From positions 4,612,666-4,676,665 of the forward strand of contig NC_054699.1 in assembly GCF_016097555.1 (NCBI RefSeq): a stretch of 64,000 nt of DNA, given 5' to 3'. Both the position numbers and the translations under genes were made by a program. The number at the start of each line of letters is the position of its first letter. Position 1 is the stretch's first letter. This DNA comes from Gigantopelta aegis. Lineage: Eukaryota > Mollusca > Gastropoda > Neomphalida > Peltospiridae. This document shows, piece after piece, positions 12,882 to 23,900 of this stretch. The notes beneath the pieces were generated by a model, which was given only the letters and a program-made list of their open reading frames with translations, was not told where the DNA came from and searched no databases.

Positions 12882-14507
12882 ATGGATACAGATAAGCGAC
12901 AGCACCTGTGCCATAAATGCAACCATGATTACAACGTGTTCGACAGGAAACCCAAACTTCTACGATGTCTGCACAGCATCTGCGAGCATTGCTACTATGC
13001 CAACAAACACCAGAAGGACCAGCAGTGCTGTCCACGGTGCAAGGACGTGAGTGGCGGTGATGTGGACTCGCAGATAGATTGCGTCACTATCAACGAGATG
13101 GTCATCCAGACACTGAATGAAGCATTCGACGTGACCGACCTCTACTCGAAACAGACACCTAGCCTCCACGCTGGTGGTAGCGAGACACTAGATGGAACTA
13201 CCGATGATACAAAAGGTAATGGGCCAGCTGTAAATGGTGACACTGGTGGGTCTGGTTATGGAATAACCAAAGAAAAGAGATCCTACACAGAGCAGGATAG
13301 GTTGGACGACCCCGTTGTCCAGGATGCTGGAGAGAATCACGAGGACAATGATAAAACGTACAACGGTTTCGATTGGTTTGATAAACTATTCCATCACAAA
13401 TCGAACGCTGTTTATACAGATTCTGGCGAATTTCCCAAAGATCAACAGTCGAGAGAAGAGTCTACATACAAGGACTGGTCCGGCGAAGCGCATAGCAAGG
13501 ACAGTTTATCCTTGACAGCAGCTTCGCAAGCAAACTCTGAACAAGAACAGATTCCCAATAGTAACTGCGCCACTGAGGCGCATTACAGTGACACCTCACC
13601 CGCAGTGCCGCAAACAGAAGCCGGAGATTATAGGGCAACTGGTGCAGGTGTAGATGAAGCTAAGGACTTGAAGGACAAAGTCAAACTTATCGTCTGCTCT
13701 ACCAGCCGTCATAATGACCAGGCCGTCTGCTACTGTCCAGACTGTCACATATTTCTGTGTGCACAATGCCAGACGAAACACGCTGACGATTTGTTGTCGA
13801 AATACCATCGGTGCCATGGTATTGACGTGCTGCGAGCTCTTCCGTTATCCGAAATGGAGAGCAGTGCCCACTGCATCGTCCACCCGGAGTACCCTCTCAA
13901 CTACTTCTGCCAGCATCACACCTGCAAAAAGCTGGCCTGTATCAAATGTGCCACCAATCTACACAACAAGCATGGGAAGAGTGGCATAGAAGACGCAATT
14001 GCCTTGGAGAAGACCAACCTCAAGGAACGGCTGCAAGAGATCGACAGAAAACTGTCTCTAAAGAATAAGGAAGCGAACACTCCAACGTCTGAACCGTACG
14101 GCGAAACCAGCCAAGACAAAATATTCCAGACATTGTTGGAGGTCACGGAAAGGAGAAAACAGGAGCTTCTTAATGAGGTAGATATGTATTACAGGAACCA
14201 TGACGTCATTGCAGCACATCTGATCGACCTGCAGTACACCAAATACTACTGCGATATGGCTCTGGCATACACGACAAAATCTGAACTATTGGAGGTGTGT
14301 CATACGATACATACACGAGCAGAGGAACTTCTGAAGATACAAATACCACTTGATAAAAATCCAAGAGAATCTTTAGTGTTCGTCAACGAAGACCGAATGT
14401 ATATACTTCAGGAGATTGAAGGTTTAATATCGGGTTTGAGCATTGGCAAAAGACGTAAACGCAAGGCCGTAAAAGGAAAAACAAAATCGGAAGAAAGTGT
14501 CTGTTGA
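12882..14507 (+). CDS. TRIM-like RING/B-box/coiled-coil protein
   Basis: Intronless 541-residue frame. A splice acceptor (tttctacttcag, ending 12857) just upstream suggests a leader intron, with the ATG 24 bases into the exon. Residues 10-53 are a complete C3HC4 RING: C10, C13, C29, H31, C34, C37, C50, C53. About 200 polar residues follow (Asp/Glu/Ser/Thr-rich, disordered). The first B-box starts at C272 (CYCPDC, FLCAQCQTKH); the second starts at C331 (CIVHPEYPL, then CIKC and a His pair near 370). A charged helix at about 382-470 is a likely coiled coil. The tail is basic (GKRRKRKAVKGK), a possible nuclear signal. RING plus B-boxes plus coil is the TRIM E3 ubiquitin ligase plan, but no SPRY, NHL or other C-terminal domain follows, and the long RING to B-box spacer is unusual. 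The substrate is unknown. It resembles the divergent gene at 4539 in layout. Confidence 0.88.
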   Translation: MDTDKRQHLCHKCNHDYNVFDRKPKLLRCLHSICEHCYYANKHQKDQQCCPRCKDVSGGDVDSQIDCVTINEMVIQTLNEAFDVTDLYSKQTPSLHAGGSETLDGTTDDTKGNGPAVNGDTGGSGYGITKEKRSYTEQDRLDDPVVQDAGENHEDNDKTYNGFDWFDKLFHHKSNAVYTDSGEFPKDQQSREESTYKDWSGEAHSKDSLSLTAASQANSEQEQIPNSNCATEAHYSDTSPAVPQTEAGDYRATGAGVDEAKDLKDKVKLIVCSTSRHNDQAVCYCPDCHIFLCAQCQTKHADDLLSKYHRCHGIDVLRALPLSEMESSAHCIVHPEYPLNYFCQHHTCKKLACIKCATNLHNKHGKSGIEDAIALEKTNLKERLQEIDRKLSLKNKEANTPTSEPYGETSQDKIFQTLLEVTERRKQELLNEVDMYYRNHDVIAAHLIDLQYTKYYCDMALAYTTKSELLEVCHTIHTRAEELLKIQIPLDKNPRESLVFVNEDRMYILQEIEGLISGLSIGKRRKRKAVKGKTKSEESVC

Positions 14508-15900
14508 AATAGCCAGCTCTCTAAGTCTAGAGATTTCAGGACTATGACTGAACTAATATATATATATATTACAGGATTATGACTTAACAAGAACATGCAA
14601 AAATGTTATTTGGGACGGAAACTAGCCCAATGGTGCTACGTCTTAATCCACCTCAAGCAAACACTCTTTAAATAATAAGCTCCACAACAAGCTTGAGAGC
14701 TGTAGTCCTTCCCACAGAGAACGCCTTTTTAAATACTTTGGAATTTACTACAAGTTATTTATTTCTGAGCCGGTTGTTTTCTAAATTGCACACAAAAAAT
14801 AGTATATTTTTTGTTATTTCCAAAGCACTTTTACTTTTCTTTGTACAAACTGAAGTTATTTACAATAAAACCAATTGTAGGAGGATGAGACAGACTATAG
14901 GGCGTTGTGAGCGAAATTAGAATGCATTACCACTATGAGCAGTTTACTTAACTGTTAAAACGCTTAAATATTACAAATATACAAGACATTGCATTTCAGT
15001 TGATGATTTATTGTAATTCTTTAAATATAAATATACCACACTTTGTATTTAACTTGACAAGACCAGCTTTATTCAGTGTTAAGATAACTGACCCAAAAGA
15101 CACAAGAAAAAGTAAACAGCTTTGTTGCACGTGTGGTAAATCATAGAACATCACCACTAGGCATTGTTGTTAGAAACCCATGATACAGAAACGTTGATAC
15201 ATTATATAGCAGTAGATCATTTGTAGGTGACATCAGCTTGACAAAAATAGCCGACTTTGGCACACGTGAATGTTTATCAATAAAAGAAAGAAGAAGCAAT
15301 TGTCTCAAATTGGAATACTTTTTACACGCAAGTATACAGTTGCAGTATATGTACTCTAGAGGTATCGTAAAACAAAACAGAATTTAACGTGTAGAGATGC
15401 CGCTAAACAAAAGAAACTTTAACTTTATATACCGGAGTCTTCAGTAAAAAGTTTGTTATTTTATTCCACAGAAGGTGCACCATCTTTGCTCATACATTTT
15501 TGTATTATGTATAGTTAAATTGACCAGTATTTACTGCTACTCCAAAATTATCGCACCTAAACATCAATACGTAGAGAAAATATCGTTCAATGTTTAGTAA
15601 AGATTTATACTGCCTGTAATATTAACATGAAGCAAGAGCTATTTACACCAGCTGACCACTCTTGTGTAAAATGTCATAAAACATAAATAAAACTGTTAGT
15701 AATACATGTACCTACTTCCTGGCTTAGCCATACAAAACCAAAATTAAAACTGATTTTTCGTAACCAATTTAATGTACCCAGCATCATGGTACAAGTAACT
15801 TTGATTAGGTAGTCATTATCTGTTCCACACTCGACCACTGGCCATGCCAGAGATTGGGTGTGGGAGAGATGTACCTGAACCTTAATTGGATAGAGGCACG
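14508..15900. other. 3' flank of the RING/B-box gene; nothing else recognised
   Basis: AT-rich. Possible polyadenylation hexamers (aataaa) occur near 14865, but none can be chosen from sequence alone. No repeat or coding exon is recognised. Confidence 0.5.
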
Positions 15901-15912
15901 TTAATAGAGTTT

Positions 15913-16237
15913 ACGATTACGAGTAAAGTCACAAAAGTATGGTAATTGGATAAGATTACGAGTAAAGTCACAAAAGTATGGTAATTGGATACGATTACGA
16001 GTGAAGTCACAAAAGTATGGTAATTGGATACGATTACGATTGAAGTCACAAAAGTATGGTAATTGGATAAGATTACGAGTAAAGTCACAAAAGTATGGTA
16101 ATTGGATAAGATTACGAGTAAAGTCACAAAAGTATGGTAATTGGATAAGATTACGAGTAAAGTCACAAAAGTATGGTAATTGGATAAGATTACGAGTGAA
16201 GTCACAAAAGTATGGTAATTGGATACGATTACGCTGA
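15913..16237. repeat. 39-bp tandem repeat, about 8 copies
   Basis: The unit contains gattacgagtaaagtcacaa then aagtatggtaattggata. Because 39 is a multiple of three and the unit lacks stops, both strands stay open (for example KSQKYGNWIRLRV per unit), which produces spurious open frames. Confidence 0.95.
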
Positions 16238-16283
16238 TTATTTGTATAACATTCTGAGAATAATGTCCCCTACCAGTCTGCAC

Positions 16284-16554
16284 ATTTCATTTCATTTCAA
16301 CTTATTCCATGCTTATATCCAATTAAGGTTCAAGCACGCTGTCCTGGGCACACACCTCAGCTATCTGGGATGTCTGTCCAGGACAGTGGGTTAGTTGTTA
16401 GTAGTTAGTGAGAGAGAAGAGGGTGTAGTGGTCTTACACCTACCCATCTCGAGTTGTTAAAACTCTCTCTAGGTGGGAGTCGGTACCGGGCTGCGAACTC
16501 TGTACCTACCAGTCTTATATCCGATGGCTTAACCACGACACCACTGAGGCCGGT
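16284..16554 (-). mobile_element. SINE, family C
   Basis: Full-looking reverse copy: catttcatttcaacttattc at the left, gatgtctgtccaggacagtg in the body, head ending actgaggccggt at the right. Confidence 0.8.
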
Positions 16555-16664
16555 TAGGTCTACACAAATATTCAAGGGTCTTAACTTTGTCAAAAATAGA
16601 TAAATTCCATATCTGAGTTATGGCCCTTGAACAAATTCCATATCGTTAAAAACATCTGGGTTCA

Positions 16665-16880
16665 TATCAAAGTGTTACGTCCCACTAGAACATAAAATGG
16701 GATGTAACACCTCGACGTCATACGACTGGCACATTACGACCTTGGTTCAATGGTATACATTAAAATCAATTATAGGTAATAAATAAAATAAGCTCGTCAC
16801 AACTGAAAATTATATCACTCGGGACATAAACATGATATCTCTATAAATCTATAATTATGTAATTCAAAATGACCTCTATT
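16665..16880. repeat. Repeat related to the 49020-49310 fold-back element
   Basis: Contains aaagtgttacgtcccacta, tgggatgtaacac and actcgggacataaacatga, all of which have close relatives at 49080-49310 and 57190-57250. Probably a fragment of one palindromic element family. Confidence 0.5.
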
Positions 16881-17185
16881 AAACAGTCATAATCAGGCAA
16901 CTAAAACGTATAAGTGACTTCACCCTTCCCAGAATGGGTAGATGTCTAATAAAACTAGGCGAAGTGAACATTTATCGGTACATTTCATAACGTTCCATAT
17001 TCATTCAGAAAGGTTCAGAATTATATACTTAGTCCAAATCGTAACACTTTAACAAATACTAAGCAAAACAGTTGAATATTTTTATTAAAAATGTGATAGT
17101 ATTAATTAACTGATAATCAATTTGTTGTTATGTTAAAATGAAAATAATGATTAGTTTCTATTATTTCATTATGAAAATAAATTGA

Positions 17186-17293
17186 GCACCTGCTAGAACG
17201 AGAAATAGCCCAATGGGGCCACCAACGGGAATTGATCCTAAACTGACCGTGCATCATGCGAGTGCTTTACCACTGGGCTACGTCCTGCCCCTG
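17186..17293 (-). mobile_element. SINE head 1 fragment
   Basis: tRNA-like head in reverse (gaacgagaaatagcccaatg, then taccactgggctacgtcctg). No core or tail attached. The surrounding 16880-17850 sequence shows nothing else that I can name. Confidence 0.65.
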
Positions 17294-17851
17294 AGGAGAA
17301 TGAAGTCCCGTTCTTGACTTTCTTGACATGTGACAACCTCCTGGTGACCTGAATGCCCGTTCTCGACTTATTTCGATGCCTGCTGTACACAACCATAGGC
17401 CTTGTCCAACAACTGAAGGGATGGGGTTAGTATATTAACTATGTGTTCAACTATCGGTTAAGCAAGGCTCTGAAAACTGCAATCATTTTATTCTTGTGTA
17501 ACCTATTTATCATTTGTGCATTAAAATTAAGGACGCCATTTACATGTACATAACTGGTTACGCAAAAGGAAAATGGGTTACCCGATTTTATTTCTGCACA
17601 ACCAATAAATGGGTTATGCAAATGTTGAATTCTCAGAGACCTTTGGACAAAACATAATCTTCAGAGATGGGTAAAGGGGAGGGGCGGGCAGTGCCCCTCT
17701 GATCCCAATTCTGTGCTTCTGATGTCTATAACATTACTCGGAGTCTCCTAACACAGTCATCTTCATTCAGAGCTTTCCACGATATCTTGGTTTATTATAA
17801 TCTTTTGGTTTATTTGACTGTTTAAGAGTCGTGTGTGAAAGCAGCATGTGA

Positions 17852-17936
17852 TCACGGTCCTCTCACTTTGTGCCACCATGCCATCACAGTTTCACGTCTG
17901 CCCCAGATGAGGTCTTTGCCATATTTCATGTACCAG
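17852..17936 (-). CDS. PARL: PARL last exon
   Basis: Acceptor tctttcag precedes it. It encodes [20 protein letters not shown] and ends GP then TGA. The first base completes the Ile codon begun in the previous exon. The intron to its left exon crosses the 71-bp satellite and the assembly gap. Confidence 0.9.
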
Positions 17937-20900
17937 CTGAAAGACACAGAGAATAACTATGATTATACAATGTTTAACAGGATTGGATTGGGTAACATAT
18001 TAACGTGCCTATATCCAATTAAGGTTCAAGCACGTCTCTCCCGGGCACAATCTCTGACTTAGCCAGTGACTAGGTCCGGAACAGAAGTGGGTGTGGTGTG
18101 TGAACTGGAAATGGACAGAATTTTGGAATCACAATTAGTGAAAACGATACATATATATATATTTTTTAATTAAAAAGTCAACTAGGCAAAAATAAAAAGG
18201 AATATTTATATAATTTGGAGCATTCTTTAACAGGGAATAAGCCCAAGGGGGCAAGACAACTCATTATGAACTGAGCATGGGGTAGGCTTATTCCCAGACA
18301 AGGGGCCAGTTTTGTTAAAAAAAATAAAAATAATAATAAAGAAAATAGTAATTAAATGAACCAGGAGAAAAATAATAATTCAGTAATACATCTATTAATT
18401 ATAGTGTTCCATGTGTTATTAATAAATAATAAGAATTAAAAAAAAGAAAGAATTATTACTGTAAACTGATAGCGAGTATGTTCTGTATTGTGATTTGTTA
18501 ATTACATTCTTTTTCTGGGATCAAATGAAAATAACACACAGAAAGCTAATGACATCATTAGAAAGTGACCTCATTAGCAACTGGAACAGGCGAAGTTGAC
18601 GATTCAAGGGTCTACAGTTAGATTGTAGCCAGGTATTTTTTTCAAGAAATAACAAATAATTATACAGTTAGTACCGTAGAAAAACTATTCAGTTTACAAT
18701 GGACATAACCATATTTAGTTTTTAGATTTGCGGGTGTTATTGTCCATTTGATGCCCGCAAATGTATCATCAAATAGACAATAACACCCGCAAATCTAAAA
18801 AATNNNNNNNNNNNNNNNNNNNNNNNNNNNNNNNNNNNNNNNNNNNNNNNNNNNNNNNNNNNNNNNNNNNNNNNNNNNNNNNNNNNNNNNNNNNNNNNNN
18901 NNNNNNNNNNNNNNNNNNNNNNNNNNNNNNNNNNNNNNNNNNNNNNNNNNNNNNNNNNNNNNNNNNNNNNNNNNNNNNNNNNNNNNNNNNNNNNNNNNNN
19001 NNNTAGACAATAACACCCGCAAATCTAAAAAATCCATATGGTTATCTCCTAACTAGTAGCTAATGATCATCAAATAGACAATAACACCCGCAAATCTAAA
19101 AAATCCATATGGTTATCTCCTAACTAGTAGCTAATGTTCATCAAATAGACAATAACATCTCCCCGCAAATCTAAAAAATCCATATGGTTATCTCCTAACT
19201 AGTAGCTAATGTTCATCAAATAGACAATAACACCCGCAAATCTAAAACATCCATATGGTTATCTCCTAACTAGTAGCTAATGATCATCAAATAGACAATA
19301 ACACCCGCAAATCTAAAAAATCCATATGGTTATCTCCTAACTAGTAGCTAATGTTCATCAAATAGACAATAACACCCGCAAATCTAAAAAATCCATATGG
19401 TTATCTCCTAACTAGTAGCTAATGATCATCAAATAGACAATAACACCCGCAAATCTAAAAAATCCATATGGTTATCTCCTAACTAGTAGCTAATGATCAT
19501 CAAATAGACAATAACACCCGCAAATCTAAAACATCCATATGGTTATCTCCTAACTAGTAGCTAATGATCATCAAATAGACAATAACACCGCAAATCTAAA
19601 ACATCCATATGGTTATCTCCTAACTAGTAGCTAATGATCATCAAATAGACAATAACACCCGCAAATCTAAAACATCCATATGGTTATCTCCTAACTAGTA
19701 GCTAATGATCATCAAATAGACAATAACACCCGCAAATCTAAAACATCCATATGGTTATCTCCTAACTAGTAGCTAATGATCATCAAATAGACAATAACAC
19801 CCGCAAATCTAAAACATCCATATGGTTATCTCCTAACTAGTAGCTAATGATCATCAAATAGACAATAACACCTGCAAATCTAAAACATCCATATGGTTAT
19901 CTCCTAACTAGTAGCTAATGATCATCAAATAGACAATAACACCCGCAAATCTAAAACATCCATATGGTTATCTCCTAACTAGTAGCTAATGATCATCAAA
20001 TAGACAATAACACCCGCAAATCTAAAACATCCATATGGTTATCTCCTAACTAGTAGCTAATGATCATCAAATAGACAATAACACCTGCAAATCTAAAACA
20101 TCCATATGGTTATCTCCTAACTAGTAGCTAATGATCATCAAATAGATAAAATGAAACGTTTCACCTCCACTGTTACAATCACTTACCGCAGCTGATTATT
20201 TACATCAAGTAGTATATGATATCTTGATTAGCACTCTTACAGCACTGGTTTGAAACATAAATGAATCAATGAATGGATGAATGAATGAATAAATGAATGA
20301 ATGAATGAATGAATGAATGAATGAATGAATGAATGAATGAATGAATGATTAAGCAAACAAATCAATGAACAAGTTTAATGTCACGGACAGCACATACCAG
20401 CACCTTTGATATACCAGTTGGCTTTGAAAAATAAACAATCAAAGAAAGAGTCCACTGAGGTTATTTGATCCTACACTGTAAGCACCTCAGGCGAGTGCTA
20501 TATAACTATATCCTGTACTTACATTCCAAACAGGACTCCCCCGAGATGTGCCGCATGGTCAAAGATCTTCCATCCAAACACGAGTCCTGCCAGGTCGAAC
20601 ACCACCAGTGATGTGATAGCCTGTAGAGAATACAATACAGACATCAGCAGGCAGTGAAACAAGCATGGTGTCTAGTAACCCACATACAGGTTACCATAAA
20701 ATATAGCTGTGCTATTCACCCCTTTTGCTTATGGACTTAGGAGATACAAAAAATATTTGGGCCGGATATAGGGTGTATACCATCAAATCAAATCTCATAG
20801 ACGACAATAGTAACATACCAATATGTGGCTAAAACTCCTACCCCTTTTGTTTTACAAAGTTAAGGCTCATGAACTTAGGAGATACAAAAATTTGTTGGGC

Positions 20901-23900
20901 CAGATATATAGGGTGTATACCACCAAATCAAATCTCATAGACGACAATAGTAACATACCAATATGTGGCTAAAACTCCTACCTGCAGCGTATCAATCAAC
21001 ATATACACTACGGATATAAAATACTACACCCCTTACGCTTAAAAGTGAATCAGAAAAAATTAGGGGTTAAGCTGCTCATTTCAGAGATAACGTGTAGCGT
21101 CTATGACTACCCTACCGGTTTTTTAACAGGTACCACATACATGTTTCTAGTACAAGGCTACTTGACACAGTGGTACTAGATGAAGTAAAATTGCATACAT
21201 TTTTGGCCAAGATGAAACTAATTTTATTTTTTACACCCAACACATTCACCACCAATGACAGAACTTGTGGTGTTAACTGCCCTATCAAAAGTTGGGTGCA
21301 CCTCGAACCTTGACCCAGCCGGAAGTTCACTGGTTTAGTACTACCAAGAGGACATGTATTGCTTTAGGAATACTCTTAGAATACATGTTCCATATGATGA
21401 GTCAGTCTTGCATGTTAACGCCACTCACACTTTTTGCTGAGAACGAGTGTGGGAAGAGGTCTCCCACGAAGGCGATGCTGAGTCTCGACTGAGGGAAATT
21501 GTAGCAGACGGCGCCAATCACAGCCAGCAGAGCTCCAGACTGCAACAAACAAAACAGCAAGGAAAGGAAAGGAATGTTTAACAGGCATGAAATTAAACAC
21601 AGCAGGCACTGAGTTGAGGATTCATTCTTAGGATTCCACAAGAATCATAAATGTGCCAGACCAGCCTCGGTGGCGTAATGGTTAAGCCATTGGACTACAG
21701 ACTGGAAGATACAGTGTTCGCAGCCTGGTACCAGCCCCAACCCAGAGTGAGTTCTTAAGGGCTCAATGGGTAGGTGTAAGGCCATTAAATGTGCTTCAAC
21801 ATACATATATAGGTATTTTGGGATTCTGTTTCATAATCTTATGTTTCTCACCTAAAATCTGGGATTCGCAAAAGCAAGGAATTCTGCTAAATTCACAGCC
21901 TGCATAGAATGTGGTAACCCACGTACAGGTTCATTGTGAGATTTTTCATTTCAGTACGGGCTTCAACCCAGTGCATGTGAACCGTGAGGCTCAGTGAGGA
22001 ACAGTACAGCATATATCCCCACCACCCCCGAGTTTCACCCACTTTATGGGTGTAATTATAGGTGTGTGTCCCAAGTGTATGACCCCACATGGGGGGATGA
22101 TTACTTTGGCAGACACTGCAGATTCCAATCCCTGCAATTGTCCACGGTAATCAGCAATGCCATGGAGTTTTTAATTCTCCACGGGCCACGGCACACATTT
22201 GTCTTGGACTACATTGTATATTCAGGGGTTTTTCAATGATGCTTTTTTTTGTTGTGGACATTTTCTTAATTGCAGGGGTTTCGAATACACTGGGCTTGGG
22301 TGATAAAAACAACAAGCATGGAGTAGTCATATACCATACTCACCCTCCCCCCCCCCCCCCCCCAAAAAAAAATACAGGTGAACACCAAACAAAATAGAAC
22401 TCTTTCGCAAATTCATTGATCTTTTGTTATTTATTAGTACATTACTTTGTATTTCTCAATGTTGTAACATCCTAGTAACCATACATGCATGCCTGCACTT
22501 GATTAAAATTATTACTTTCCACTATAAACTGGATAAAATATTTGGAAATAAATCAAACTATCTCCTATTTATCATCACATTGTCAAGCTAACCGATTATC
22601 TCCCCCTTGTCACCTGATTAACTTGAACTATAGTTAGGTCTCACTACACAGATCACTTCCGGGTGACAGTTCATTCATCACGGTCCACTATAGTTCCTAA
22701 TTGGGACACATGTTATGGGTCACATATTCACTTCTAGCAAATGGTGAAGAATTAAAACAATATGTATGTTTAATGGTAAGCCTTCTGGCTGTATTGTGCC
22801 CATGTTATTTTGTAATATTGTGCATCGACCTTTTGGGACATGGGTATATAGCGCAAGTGACAGCCGGGGTGAATCGGTTAATGAACCACCTATTCGGACC
22901 GGTACTACAGCCAGATGCGGTCATATAGCAAAAAACTGAGACGGAAATGTTCTCAATTTTGGAGTGAAAATAAATGCTTATATAATGTATGTTTGCAATG
23001 GTGTATGTTGTTAGTGCCAACGAGAACCTGTTCTATGGGCAATCTTCGCTTGAAGTTGGGCAGTTTAACATGGGTTTCAATGGCAGATGGCATCTGTGTA
23101 GTGAGACCATAAGGTCTCACTACACAGATCACTTCCGGGTGACAGTTCATTCATCACGGTCCACTATAGTTCCTAATTGGGACACATGTTATGGGTCACA
23201 TATTCACTTCTAGCAAATGGTGAAGAATTAAAACAATATGTATGTTTAATGGTAAGCCTTCTGGCTGTATTGTGCCCATGTTATTTTGTAATATTGTGCA
23301 TCGACCTTTTGGGACATGGGTATATAGCGCAAGTGACAGCCGGGGTGAATCGGTTAATGAACCACCTATTCGGACCGGTACTACAGCCAGATGCGGTCAT
23401 ATAGCAAAAAACTGAGACGGAAATGTTCTCAATTTTGGAGTGAAAATAAATGCTTATATAATGTATGTTTGCAATGGTGTATGTTGTTAGTGCCAACGAG
23501 AACCCGTTCTATGGGCAATCTTCGCTTGAAGTTGGGCAGTTTAACATGGGTTTCAATGGCAGATGGCATCTGTGTAGTGAGACCTTAGACAAACATAGTG
23601 GTGAACCGATTATCTCCCCCTTGTCACCTGATTAACTTGAACTATAGTTAGACAAACATAGTGGTGAACCGATTATCTCCCCCTTGTCACCTGATTAACT
23701 TGAACTACAGTAAGACAAACATAGTGGTGAACCGATTATCTCCCCCTTGTCACCTGATTAACTTGAACTACAGTAAGACAAACATAGTGGTGAACCGATT
23801 ATCTCCCCCTTGTCACCTGATTAACTTGAACTATAGTTAGACAAACATAGTGGTGAACCGATTATCTCCCCCTTGTCACCTGATTAACTTGAACTACAGT

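Noticed and set aside
15882-16283. 133-codon minus and 78-codon plus frames
   Set aside because: Artefact of the 39-bp repeat, a multiple of three without stops.
18804-19003. Frames across the N run
   Set aside because: Undetermined bases, not sequence.
15900-20150. CRISPR-like direct repeats
   Set aside because: Tandem arrays have no unique spacers, and the genes are spliced and eukaryotic.
22701-23588. Duplicated 65-75-codon frames
   Set aside because: They occur because the 476-bp TIR element is duplicated; no transposase or other motif is present.
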